Source: JAMXLO01 sp041487355
GTDB taxonomy: Bacteria; Pseudomonadota; Alphaproteobacteria; Acetobacterales; Acetobacteraceae
Reading direction: 5' to 3'
Length of the DNA: 19,667 bases
NCBI GenBank assembly: GCA_041487355.1
Contig: JBGPND010000088.1
Coordinates: forward strand, 1-19,667
Part shown: one piece after another, positions 1 through 7,141 of the stretch
How positions within the stretch are numbered: the stretch's first letter is position 1
How the letters are laid out: every line of letters begins with the position of its first letter
The notes under the pieces: model-generated
Seen by the model: the letters and a program-made list of their open reading frames with translations, nothing else
Told to the model about the DNA's origin: nothing
Databases searched by the model: none
Made by a program: the position numbers and the translations under genes

Positions 1-60
1 CGTGGCATGATCGCTTTGGATGGTGGTCTCGCAGGCGCGAGGTTGGTCGGTGTTCGCCAT
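1..60 (-). CDS. 5' end of a leftward gene, possibly a small cupin protein (partial)
   Basis: On the minus strand an ATG at 58-60 is preceded by a strong Shine-Dalgarno sequence (AAGGGAGG, about 6 bases upstream). It opens a frame that runs off the left edge without a stop. The 20 visible residues begin MANTDQPRACETTIQSD. A short N-terminus with Cys-Glu-Thr-Thr-Ile resembles, from memory, small single-domain cupin proteins, but 20 residues cannot establish that. The ribosome binding site is the main reason to call a gene. It runs in the same direction as the hydrolase and dehydrogenase to its right but is separated from them by a palindromic repeat, so co-transcription is uncertain. Confidence 0.5.
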   Translation of the reverse strand, partial: MANTDQPRACETTIQSDHAT

Positions 61-137
61 CGGTTGCCTCCCTTGCAAGGTGGAAAGGCAACTCAATCCG
101 CTTCCGCGTCAGGCCGCCATCCACACCTGCATAGGGT

Positions 138-189
138 CTTGTCCCGGCCATCCACGCACTTCGGTTGGTGCGCGGATGGCCGGGACAAG
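138..189. repeat. Palindromic dispersed repeat (hairpin), family A
   Basis: A near-perfect inverted repeat. The left arm CTTGTCCCGGCCATCC (138-153) pairs exactly with GGATGGCCGGGACAAG (174-189), and inner CGCAC/GTGCG arms (155-159 and 168-172) extend the stem to a short loop. The motif with CCCGGCCATCC arms resembles non-coding palindromic elements scattered through many alphaproteobacterial genomes. It sits in the gap between the partial gene at the left edge and the 3' end of the hydrolase. Its transcript would fold strongly and may protect or end mRNA, but there is no T-run, so it is not a classical terminator. Confidence 0.8.
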
Positions 190-244
190 CCCGGCCATGA
201 CGATGAAAGAACGACCATCCGTGGGGCAACCGAGCGAATCGTGC

Positions 245-1135
245 TTAGTACACATTGGCCAGGTCGCGGATCGCCTGCACCACTGCCTCCGGCGCCTCGT
301 TTGGCAGGAAATGGCCGGCCACGGGAATCACCCGCCGCTCGTAGCGCGATGTGAAGTGGCGCGCGTGCTGCTCGGAGCCTTGTGGCGGACCGACGCCGTC
401 GGCCGCGCCGTGCAGCACGATGGTGGGAACGGTGATCTTCGGTTGTTCGGCGAGGCGTCGCTCGATCGGCTCCAGCGCCGGATCGCCCGGCGCGGCACCG
501 TAGCGGTGGCGATAGGACTGGATCACCACATCGACAAAGTCCGGATTCTCGAAACTCTCGCCCGTGCGCTGGTAGGTGGCTTCGTCGAAGTTCCAGTTGG
601 GTGACCACAGCTTCCACAACAGACGGCAGATGTCGTGCCGGTTCTGCGTCAGGCCGGCGCGGCCGCGCTCGGTGTGGAAATACCATTGGTACCAGTGGCG
701 ATATTCCGCGGCCGCCGAGGCCGGCTTCGCGGCGGCTGCAATGTTCTGGATATTGTAGCCGGTGACGGAAACCAGGCCGCGCACGCGCTCCGGCCAGAGT
801 GCCGCAACGATGCAGGCGGCGCGTCCGCCCCAGTCGTAGCCGGCCAACATCGCCTGCCGGATGCCGAGCGCATCCATGAAGTCGCGCAGGTCTGCTCCAA
901 GCGCGGCCTGCTGGCCGGAGCGCGGTGTGGCGGGATCGAGGAACCGCGTCGGCCCATAGCCGCGCAGCCACGGCACCAGCACGCGGCACCCATCCGCCGC
1001 CAGCGGTGGCGCGACGCCGTCGTAGGCGTGCACGTCGTCCGGGAAGCCGTGCAGCAGGACGACCGCGGGACCGTCCGCCGGGCCGCTTTCCTGGTAGCCG
1101 ATTTCCAGCGTGGCGGTGCGGACTGTCTTCGGCAT
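245..1135 (-). CDS. Alpha/beta hydrolase, epoxide hydrolase-like
   Basis: A 296-residue cytoplasmic alpha/beta-hydrolase fold enzyme with no signal peptide. The oxyanion-hole motif HGFPDD is at residues 29-34. The nucleophile elbow GYDWGG (99-104) places an aspartate at 101, as in soluble epoxide hydrolases and haloalkane dehalogenases; esterases would have serine there. Asp246 (LHGAADG) and His275 (AGHFLPN) complete the likely triad. The lid region (140-160) is rich in Trp and Tyr, typical of substrate-binding caps. The length fits the family. The ATG lies 9 bases after the stop of the upstream dehydrogenase gene and has only a weak ribosome binding site, so translational coupling is likely. 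The natural substrate is unknown; hydrolysis of an epoxide or ester next to a dehydrogenase suggests a small catabolic module. Confidence 0.85.
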   Translation of the reverse strand: MPKTVRTATLEIGYQESGPADGPAVVLLHGFPDDVHAYDGVAPPLAADGCRVLVPWLRGYGPTRFLDPATPRSGQQAALGADLRDFMDALGIRQAMLAGYDWGGRAACIVAALWPERVRGLVSVTGYNIQNIAAAAKPASAAAEYRHWYQWYFHTERGRAGLTQNRHDICRLLWKLWSPNWNFDEATYQRTGESFENPDFVDVVIQSYRHRYGAAPGDPALEPIERRLAEQPKITVPTIVLHGAADGVGPPQGSEQHARHFTSRYERRVIPVAGHFLPNEAPEAVVQAIRDLANVY

Positions 1136-1144
1136 GGCTGCGCG

Positions 1145-1945
1145 TCAGCGAATCAGATTGTTGGTGACAGCACCGCCCGTCGCGGTGCGTCCGCCATCGA
1201 CGACGTATTGCGCGCCGGTGATGTTACTCGCGAGGTCGGAGCACAGGAACAGCACCAGGTTGGCCACCTCTTCGGCCGTGCCGTAACGGCCGATCGGGAT
1301 GTTGGACTGGTAGCGGTCGCCGACGCTGCCCGGATCGCTCGGGTTCAACATGGATTCCAGCGAATGGATCATGCGCGTGTCGATCGGCCCCGGACACACC
1401 GCGTTCACCCGCACGCCCTGTCGTGCCACCTCGCCGGCCGCGGTCTTGGTGAGCCCGATCACCGCGTGCTTGGAGGCGACATAGGCCGGCATCCCCGGCG
1501 ATGCGACGAGGCCGGCGACCGAGGCGGTGTTGACGATCGCGCCGCGTTTCTGCTTCAGCATCACCGGTAGCACGTGCCGCAGGCCGAGGAACACGCCCTT
1601 CACGTTGACGCTCATTACGGCATCGAACATCGCTTCGTCGTATTCCGCTGTGGGGGCGACGCTGCCCTCGATGCCGGCGTTGTTGTGGAAGCAGTCGATC
1701 GCGCCGTAGGCATCGAGTGCGGCCTTCACATAGGCCTGCACATCTGCGGATTTGGTCACGTCGGCGGCGACGAACAGCGCCTCGCCGCCTTGCTGGCGGA
1801 TGATGCCGGCGGTGCCCTCGCCGCCGGCGGTGTCACGGTCCACCACGACGACCTTGGCGCCATCCCGCGCGAAGCCGATAGCGGTGGCGCGTCCGATGCC
1901 GTTGCCGGCGCCGGTGATCAGCGCGACCTTGCCCTTGAAATCCAT
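1145..1945 (-). CDS. Short-chain dehydrogenase/reductase (SDR)
   Basis: A 266-residue classical SDR. It has the glycine-rich cofactor motif TGAGNGIG (11-18), Asp at the end of beta-2 (VVVDRD, about 36-39, favouring NAD over NADP), NNAG at 88-91, Asn114, catalytic Ser142, and the Tyr155-x3-Lys159 pair in AYVASKHA. PGPIDT (185-190) follows, and the C-terminus carries the usual D-G-G segment. It would oxidise an alcohol or reduce a ketone using a nicotinamide cofactor; the substrate cannot be read from sequence. The start has a strong GGAGG ribosome binding site about 6 bases upstream. It is the first gene of a two-gene unit with the hydrolase and is separated from soxG by a palindromic repeat, so it may be transcribed from its own promoter or by read-through from the sox operon. 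Confidence 0.9.
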   Translation of the reverse strand: MDFKGKVALITGAGNGIGRATAIGFARDGAKVVVVDRDTAGGEGTAGIIRQQGGEALFVAADVTKSADVQAYVKAALDAYGAIDCFHNNAGIEGSVAPTAEYDEAMFDAVMSVNVKGVFLGLRHVLPVMLKQKRGAIVNTASVAGLVASPGMPAYVASKHAVIGLTKTAAGEVARQGVRVNAVCPGPIDTRMIHSLESMLNPSDPGSVGDRYQSNIPIGRYGTAEEVANLVLFLCSDLASNITGAQYVVDGGRTATGGAVTNNLIR

Positions 1946-1976
1946 GGTTTCCTCCGGTGCTTGTGTTGGCGAACAC

Positions 1977-2058
1977 TGTCATTGCGAGCGAAGCGAAGCA
2001 ATCTCGGGGGCGTTAAGCTCCACGAGATTGCCGCGTCGCTTCGCTCCTCGCAATGACA
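1977..2058. repeat. Palindromic dispersed repeat, family B, copy 1
   Basis: An imperfect hairpin. The left arm 1977-2006 starts TGTCATTGCGAGCGAAGCG and the right arm 2023-2058 ends CTCGCAATGACA, around a 16-base loop (2007-2022, GGGGCGTTAAGCTCCA). The right arm is six bases longer than the left. A second copy lies at 10954-11031 in the opposite orientation: its loop, read on the other strand, matches this one at 15 of 16 positions. The element is non-coding and sits between soxG and the SDR gene. Confidence 0.85.
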
Positions 2059-2081
2059 AGGGGCGGGACAAGGGGCGGGGC
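2058..2081. repeat. Two 12-base G-rich tandem repeats
   Basis: AAGGGGCGGGAC (2058-2069) is followed at once by AAGGGGCGGGGC (2070-2081), with one mismatch. The pair fills the gap between the family B palindrome and the stop codon of soxG. It may be a small duplication associated with insertion of the palindrome; no function is evident. Confidence 0.6.
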
Positions 2082-2083
2082 GT

Positions 2084-2608
2084 TCAAGCGAGGAGCTCTT
2101 GGCGCACCTCCTCCAGACAGGCCCAGACATAGGGCGCGAATGACCGTGCCACCTCGATGCGGAACGTGTCCGCCGCGGTCCGCCAGAGCACGATCTCCGC
2201 CTTGCCGAACACGGTGCGCGTGCACATGCCGACGGGGAACGCGGACGGATGCAGATCGAGCGCGCAGAACGCATTGATCGCCCAGGCGGCGCGCGGGCCG
2301 GATACGGAAAAAGCGCTGTTGCGATGCGACACATCGACCACACTGGCGGGCTGCGCGACATCGACCGCCGCAATGGTCTCATCGGGTGCCAACAGCAGAA
2401 ATTCGTCCGGCCCGAGCCACAGCAGGGCACGGTTTCCACCCACGGTGGCGCGGCAACGTTCCGGCAACACCATGCCGATCGAGGCGAGGACCGCCGCATC
2501 ACCGCGGATGATCATCCGCGTGGCCGGCGGCAGAGCAGTCAGTTGCACCGCGGCACAGTCGAGCGACGCGGCCGCCATCGCAGCCAGATTGTGCGCGCGC
2601 TCAACCAT
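2084..2608 (-). CDS. soxG: Sarcosine oxidase gamma subunit
   Basis: A 174-residue SoxG-type protein, the small gamma subunit of heterotetrameric sarcosine oxidase. It is distantly related to the GcvT/YgfZ fold but has no known catalytic role of its own. Sequence hallmarks are the R-M-I-I-R-G-D segment near residue 33 and the LLWLGPDEFLLLAPDE stretch in the middle, followed by SVVDVSHRNSAFSVSGPRA. It is the last gene of soxBDAG; its ATG overlaps the end of soxA by 8 bases (ATGGTTGA), showing translational coupling. The identification rests on both sequence and invariant operon order. The C-terminus (EEVRQELLA) is of normal length. Confidence 0.93.
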   Translation of the reverse strand: MVERAHNLAAMAAASLDCAAVQLTALPPATRMIIRGDAAVLASIGMVLPERCRATVGGNRALLWLGPDEFLLLAPDETIAAVDVAQPASVVDVSHRNSAFSVSGPRAAWAINAFCALDLHPSAFPVGMCTRTVFGKAEIVLWRTAADTFRIEVARSFAPYVWACLEEVRQELLA

Positions 2609-5522
2609 GCAGGCGCTTGCCTTCCTTGTCGTAGAAGCCTGGATCCGTCACCCGGACGGCGATGGTGCGATCGGGCATCGGCACATACAGCATCTGCCCG
2701 ATCCGCGCACGGCCACCAGCCACCAGCGCCAACGCGATCGGGCGCCGCAGCGTCTCGCTCCAGTAGGCCGAGGTGACGTGACCGAGCATCGGCAGCGGAA
2801 CCGGAACATTGGCGTCGGCGACGATCTGCGCGCCTTCCTCCAGCATGTCAGGGGACAATAGCCCCGCAAGTTGCTTGCGGTCTGGGCGCAACATGTCGGG
2901 CCGCGTCAGCGAACGCTTGCCGACAAAATCCGGCTTCGCCCTGCCAACCGCCCAGTCGAGGCCAAGATCGGCGGGAATCACCGTGCCATCGGTTTCCTGG
3001 CCGACGATGATGTAGCCTTTCTCTGCACGCAGCACGTGCATTGTCTCGGTGCCGTAGGGCGTGATGCCGTGTGGCGCACCGGCGGCAAACACCGCTTCCC
3101 AGACGGCGGCGCCGTAGTCGGCCGGCACGTTGATCTCGTATCCCAGCTCGCCGGTGAAGCTGACGCGGAACAGCCGGGCCGAAACGCCGCAGACGCGGCC
3201 TTCGCGCACGCTCAAATGCGGCATCGCCTCGGGCGAGATGTCGATGTCCCGGACCAGCGGTGCGATCACCTGGCGCGCCAGCGGGCCCTGCACGGCGATC
3301 ACCGCCCATTGCTCCGTGATGGATGTGAGCCACACGCGGAGTTCAGGGAACTCCGTCTGCAAATAGTCTTCCATATGATGCAGCACACCCGCGGCACCGC
3401 CGGTGGTCGTCGTGACGTGAAAGCGATCCGGCGACAGACGGGCGACGACACCATCGTCCATCACGAACCCGGCCTCGTTCAGCAGCAGCCCATAGCGGCA
3501 GCGTCCTGGGGCAAGACCGGTGAAGCTGTTGGTATAGAGACGGTTGAGGAATTCCGTCGCATCAGGGCCAACCACTTCGATCTTGCCAAGCGTGGTGGCG
3601 TCGAACATCCCGACCGCGTTGCGCACCGCACGGCATTCGCGCGCGACGGCTGTTTGCATATCCTCGCCGTCGCGCGGGAAGCAGCGCGCGCGCTGCCATG
3701 TGCCGACATCCTCGAACAGCGCACCCTGCGCTACGGCCCAATCGTGGATCGGCGTGTGACGAACCGGTTCGAACATTGCGCCGCGCGCGGTGCCGGCGAG
3801 TGCACCGAAGGTGACAGGCGTGTACGGCATGCGGAACGTCGTGTGCCCGACCTGCGGAATTGGTCGCCGCAGCATGTCCGACACGATCGCCAGTGCGTTC
3901 ATGTTCGAGGTCTTGCCCTGATCGGTCGCCATGCCGGTCGTGGTGTAGCGCTTCACATGTTCGATCGAACGGAAGCCCTCTCGCGTGGCAATATGCAGGT
4001 CCCTGGCCGTCACGTCGTTCTGGAAGTCGACGAATGCCTTGCCGCGCGTGGCGGCGGGCCGCGGCGCGGCGTGATGTTGGCTGTCACGCGCGCCGGTCAC
4101 GGCGAACCGGCGCGGCGGAGCGGCCCGGTCGCCGGCGGCATAGCCCTCCTCCAGGCAGGCCGTGAGTGCGAAGCTGCCGTTGCAGGCGCCGACGGATCGT
4201 TCGCGTGCGGCGGACTGGCCTGGCAGGAACGCACCCAGTCGCTCGTCGAAGCGAAGCTTGCCGCGGGATTGCGAGAACAGGTGCACCGACGGCGTCCAGC
4301 CGCCGCACATCAGCAGCGTGTCGCAAGCGACGATCTCCCCACTGGACAGCGTGGCGGCGGTTATCCGCAGACGCCCCCTGGTCGCAACCACGTGCGTTCC
4401 AGCGCGCACCGGCATGTCGGACGCACGGGCAATCTCGCTTGGTTCCGGCCGCAGATCGGCCACGGCAACGATCGAGACACCAGCTTCACGCAATGCCGTC
4501 GCCGCCGCATAGGCACTGTCATCGGCGGTGGCAATCACCACGCGCGTGCCGACCTTCACGCCGTAGCGCATGAGATAGGTGCGCACGGCGTCGGCCAGCA
4601 TGACGCCAGGCCGGTCGTTGCCGGGAAAAACCAGCGGCCGTTCGATCGCTCCGGTGGCGATGACGACCTGCTTCGCGCGCACCTGCCAGAGCCGCTCGCG
4701 CGGCAGATTCGGATCGGGCTGCGCCAGGTGGTCGGTGATTCGCTCGACGAGCCCCACCATGTTGTCGGGGAACCAGCCGAACGCGGTGGTGCGCGGCAGC
4801 AGCATCACGTCCGGGTGCCGCGCGAGTTCGGAATTCGTTTCACTCAGCCAGACAGAGGCTGGTTTGCCATCGATGCCGACCTCGGTCTCGGCCAGCAGCG
4901 ATCCGCCCAGCTCCGCCTGCTCGTCACAGAGCATCACGCGGGCGCCCGTGGCCGATGCGGCGAGTGCTGCTGCCAGGCCGGCAGGCCCTGCACCGATCAC
5001 CAGCACGTCGCAATGGGAAAAGTGCTGCGCATAGCGATCCGGATCGGCTGCGGTCGGCGCGCGCCCGAGACCGGCGGCGGCACGAATGGCGGGCTCGTAA
5101 AGGTGCCGCCAGAACGCGCGCGGCCACATGAAGGTCTTGTAGTAGAAGCCCGCCGGAAACAACGGTGCCAGCGCGTCGTTGACGGCGCCGAGATCGAACG
5201 CGAGAGACGGAAAATGGTTCTGGCTGCTCGACCGCAGCCCGTCGTACAGCTCCTGTTGCGTCGCGCGCTGGTTCGGCGTGACGCGTCCGGCATCACGATC
5301 GATGGCGACCAACGCGTTCGGTTCTTCCGACCCCGCGGACAGGATGCCGCGCGGCCGATGGTACTTGAACGATCGGCCGACCAGATGCACGCCATTGGCC
5401 AGCAGCGCGGAGGCGAGCGTGTCTCCCTGGCAGCCGGTGAATTGCTTGCCGTCGAAACTGAATGACAGCGGTTGCCCACGGTCGATCCGGCCGCCCGCCG
5501 GCGTGCGGAATTCACCGGTCAT
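2601..5522 (-). CDS. soxA: Sarcosine oxidase alpha subunit
   Basis: A 973-residue protein, the large alpha subunit of heterotetrameric sarcosine oxidase. The enzyme converts sarcosine, O2 and tetrahydrofolate to glycine, H2O2 and 5,10-methylene-tetrahydrofolate. In order: a ferredoxin-like N-terminal domain (about 15-100, with RSFKYHRPRGI); a dinucleotide-binding domain with VIGAGPAG (175-182), which holds NAD+ in the family; a middle oxidoreductase region with an ATGAIERP-type segment; and a C-terminal GcvT-like folate-binding domain from about residue 590 (starting GAMFEPVRHTPIHDWA). The start was placed at 5522 because the frame upstream does not look like SoxA and this ATG overlaps the soxD stop in ATGA. 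It overlaps soxG at its 3' end. Confidence 0.95.
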   Translation of the reverse strand: MTGEFRTPAGGRIDRGQPLSFSFDGKQFTGCQGDTLASALLANGVHLVGRSFKYHRPRGILSAGSEEPNALVAIDRDAGRVTPNQRATQQELYDGLRSSSQNHFPSLAFDLGAVNDALAPLFPAGFYYKTFMWPRAFWRHLYEPAIRAAAGLGRAPTAADPDRYAQHFSHCDVLVIGAGPAGLAAALAASATGARVMLCDEQAELGGSLLAETEVGIDGKPASVWLSETNSELARHPDVMLLPRTTAFGWFPDNMVGLVERITDHLAQPDPNLPRERLWQVRAKQVVIATGAIERPLVFPGNDRPGVMLADAVRTYLMRYGVKVGTRVVIATADDSAYAAATALREAGVSIVAVADLRPEPSEIARASDMPVRAGTHVVATRGRLRITAATLSSGEIVACDTLLMCGGWTPSVHLFSQSRGKLRFDERLGAFLPGQSAARERSVGACNGSFALTACLEEGYAAGDRAAPPRRFAVTGARDSQHHAAPRPAATRGKAFVDFQNDVTARDLHIATREGFRSIEHVKRYTTTGMATDQGKTSNMNALAIVSDMLRRPIPQVGHTTFRMPYTPVTFGALAGTARGAMFEPVRHTPIHDWAVAQGALFEDVGTWQRARCFPRDGEDMQTAVARECRAVRNAVGMFDATTLGKIEVVGPDATEFLNRLYTNSFTGLAPGRCRYGLLLNEAGFVMDDGVVARLSPDRFHVTTTTGGAAGVLHHMEDYLQTEFPELRVWLTSITEQWAVIAVQGPLARQVIAPLVRDIDISPEAMPHLSVREGRVCGVSARLFRVSFTGELGYEINVPADYGAAVWEAVFAAGAPHGITPYGTETMHVLRAEKGYIIVGQETDGTVIPADLGLDWAVGRAKPDFVGKRSLTRPDMLRPDRKQLAGLLSPDMLEEGAQIVADANVPVPLPMLGHVTSAYWSETLRRPIALALVAGGRARIGQMLYVPMPDRTIAVRVTDPGFYDKEGKRLHG

Positions 5523-5803
5523 TGGGTTGGCACGTCCGGCTTCGGCTCGCCGGGCCTGTAGGTGGCGAGGATGCGGTCGCTGACCGTATCGCGCACACAA
5601 TTGAAGAACCGACCGCAACCGTGGATGTGGCGCCAGCGCTCGTGATGCACACCTTTGGGATTGCTGCGCATGTAAAGGAACTCTGCCCATTCCTGGTCAT
5701 CCAGCGAACCGGGGTCGCGCGGACGGACAATGTGCGCCTCGCCGCCGTAGCGGAACTCGTTCTCCGGCCGCGCGCCGCACCAGGGACAGGCGATCAGCAG
5801 CAT
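5519..5803 (-). CDS. soxD: Sarcosine oxidase delta subunit
   Basis: A 94-residue SoxD protein, the zinc-binding small subunit of heterotetrameric sarcosine oxidase. It begins MLLIACPWCGARPENEF, giving the C-x2-C pair (Cys6, Cys9) and the family-typical E-F-x-Y-G-G-E-A. HIHGCGRFFN carries the further Cys and His. The ATG overlaps the stop of soxB by one base (TGATG), and the gene's own TGA overlaps the soxA start (ATGA). A longer frame upstream was rejected because it only reads soxB DNA in another frame. Family length is about 90-110 residues, so this is complete. Confidence 0.94.
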   Translation of the reverse strand: MLLIACPWCGARPENEFRYGGEAHIVRPRDPGSLDDQEWAEFLYMRSNPKGVHHERWRHIHGCGRFFNCVRDTVSDRILATYRPGEPKPDVPTQ

Positions 5804-7071
5804 CAGTGCGCCACGGCCGCGGCGGCGGCCTCGTCGATCAGGCGGCCGGTGCGGAACCGATCGAGCGTGAACGGCGCTGCGATCGGGTGCGGTTCGTCGC
5901 ACGCTATCGTCGCGGCGAACACATGCCCGGATCCGGGCGTTGCCTTGAACCCGCCGGTGCCCCAGCCGCAGTTGACGAACAAACCCGGCACCGGTGTCAG
6001 CCCGATGATCGGCGAACGATCCGGCGTGACATCGACGATGCCGCCCCAGTTGCGCAGCATGCGCAGGCGACGGAAGCTCGGAAACAGCTCGCAGATCGCC
6101 TCCAGCGTATGCGCCGAAATGTGCAGCCCGCCCGCCTGGCTGTACGACACATAGGCATCGGTGCCGGCGCCGATCACCAGCTCGCCCTTGTCCGACTGCG
6201 AGATGTAGGCGTGGATGCTGTTGGACATCACCACGCAGGGCAGCACCGGCTTCACCGGCTCGGACACCAGCGCCTGCAACGGGTAGCTCTCCAGCGGCAT
6301 GCGCACGCCGGCCATCGCCATAACCACGCTGGTATGGCCGGCCGCAACCACCGCAATCTTTTTCGCTGCAATGCGCCCGCGCGTCGTCTCGACCGCATTC
6401 ACCGCACCGGACGGCGCGCTGCTTATCGCGGTCACTTCGCAGTTCTGGACGATGTCGACGCCGAGAGCGCTCGCCCCGCGCGCGTAACCCCAGGCAACCG
6501 CATCATGCCGCGCCACGCCGCCACGGCGCTGCAGCGCGGCGCCCAGGATCGGATGGCGCAGATCGGACGAAATGTTCAGCGGCGGGCAGAACGCCTTCGC
6601 CTGCTCCGGCGTCAGCCATTCGTTGTCGATGCCGTTCAGCCGGTTGGCGTGCACGTGGCGCTTGAACACCTGCACGTCGTGCACCGAATGCGCCAGCATC
6701 ATCACGCCGCGCGGCGAATACATGACGTTGTAGTTCAGTTCTCGCGACAAGCCTTCCCACAGCTTCAGCGCATGTTCATAGAGCGCCGCGCTCGCGTCCC
6801 ACAGGTAGTTCGAGCGGATGATCGTGGTGTTGCGCCCGGTGTTGCCGCCGCCGAGCCAGCCGCGCTCCAGCACCGCGACATTGCGCACGCCATGCTCCTT
6901 GGCGAGATAATACGCCGTGGCCAGACCGTGACCGCCGGCGCCGACGATCACCACGTCATACGCCGCCTTCGGCTCGGGCGAGCGCCACTGCTCCGGCCAG
7001 GCAGACCCGCCCAACGCGTGGCGCACCAAGGTGTATAGCGAAAAGCGCAACGTTTCCTGTCCCCGCCGCAT
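5803..7071 (-). CDS. soxB: Sarcosine oxidase beta subunit
   Basis: The beta subunit of heterotetrameric sarcosine oxidase, an FAD enzyme of the D-amino-acid oxidase fold that also carries covalent FMN. Visible: the N-terminal RFSLYTLVRHALGG stretch; the FAD motif VIVGAGGHGLATAYYLA; ERGWLGGGNTGRNTT; and GGVARHDAVAWGYARGA, whose histidine (residue 189 from the chosen start) matches the known covalent FMN site. A C-terminal GWGTGGFKATPGSG completes the FAD site. The ATG at 7071 is preceded closely by GGGAGAGG. A TTG at 7098 would add nine residues and cannot be excluded. It is first in the operon, and its upstream region is shared with the divergent GMC oxidoreductase. Confidence 0.94.
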   Translation of the reverse strand: MRRGQETLRFSLYTLVRHALGGSAWPEQWRSPEPKAAYDVVIVGAGGHGLATAYYLAKEHGVRNVAVLERGWLGGGNTGRNTTIIRSNYLWDASAALYEHALKLWEGLSRELNYNVMYSPRGVMMLAHSVHDVQVFKRHVHANRLNGIDNEWLTPEQAKAFCPPLNISSDLRHPILGAALQRRGGVARHDAVAWGYARGASALGVDIVQNCEVTAISSAPSGAVNAVETTRGRIAAKKIAVVAAGHTSVVMAMAGVRMPLESYPLQALVSEPVKPVLPCVVMSNSIHAYISQSDKGELVIGAGTDAYVSYSQAGGLHISAHTLEAICELFPSFRRLRMLRNWGGIVDVTPDRSPIIGLTPVPGLFVNCGWGTGGFKATPGSGHVFAATIACDEPHPIAAPFTLDRFRTGRLIDEAAAAAVAH

Positions 7072-7089
7072 CCTCTCCCGTGCATCGTG

Positions 7090-7118
7090 TTGAGGCAAGC
7101 GCTCCCACCCTGTAGCAT
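7090..7118 (+). promoter_or_regulatory. Candidate sigma-70 promoter of the GMC oxidoreductase
   Basis: TTGAGG (7090-7095) and TAGCAT (7113-7118) are separated by 17 bases. This puts transcription start near 7125, a short leader, then GGGGGAAC and the ATG at 7142. The 70-base interval between the soxB and GMC starts is the only room for divergent promoters, so a regulator bound here could control both. Both hexamers match the consensus only partly. Confidence 0.35.
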
Positions 7119-7141
7119 TGGCGCCAAATGGGGGAACGGAT

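Noticed and set aside
138..189. Considered as a CRISPR repeat or attachment site
   Set aside because: It is a single copy with no spacers, no integrase and no tRNA gene nearby; it is a plain palindrome.
2871..5465. Very long open frame on the plus strand opposite soxA
   Set aside because: It is antisense to a clear SoxA, shows no recognisable domain, and has the Arg/His/Gly-rich composition of a GC-rich shadow frame.
5523..5690. Upstream extension of the SoxA frame by 56 residues
   Set aside because: It reads soxD DNA out of frame, and the ATGA overlap at 5519-5522 gives the conserved SoxA N-terminus.
5806..7038. Long plus-strand frame opposite soxB
   Set aside because: The reading of the minus strand as SoxB is certain; this frame has no domain and is composition-driven.
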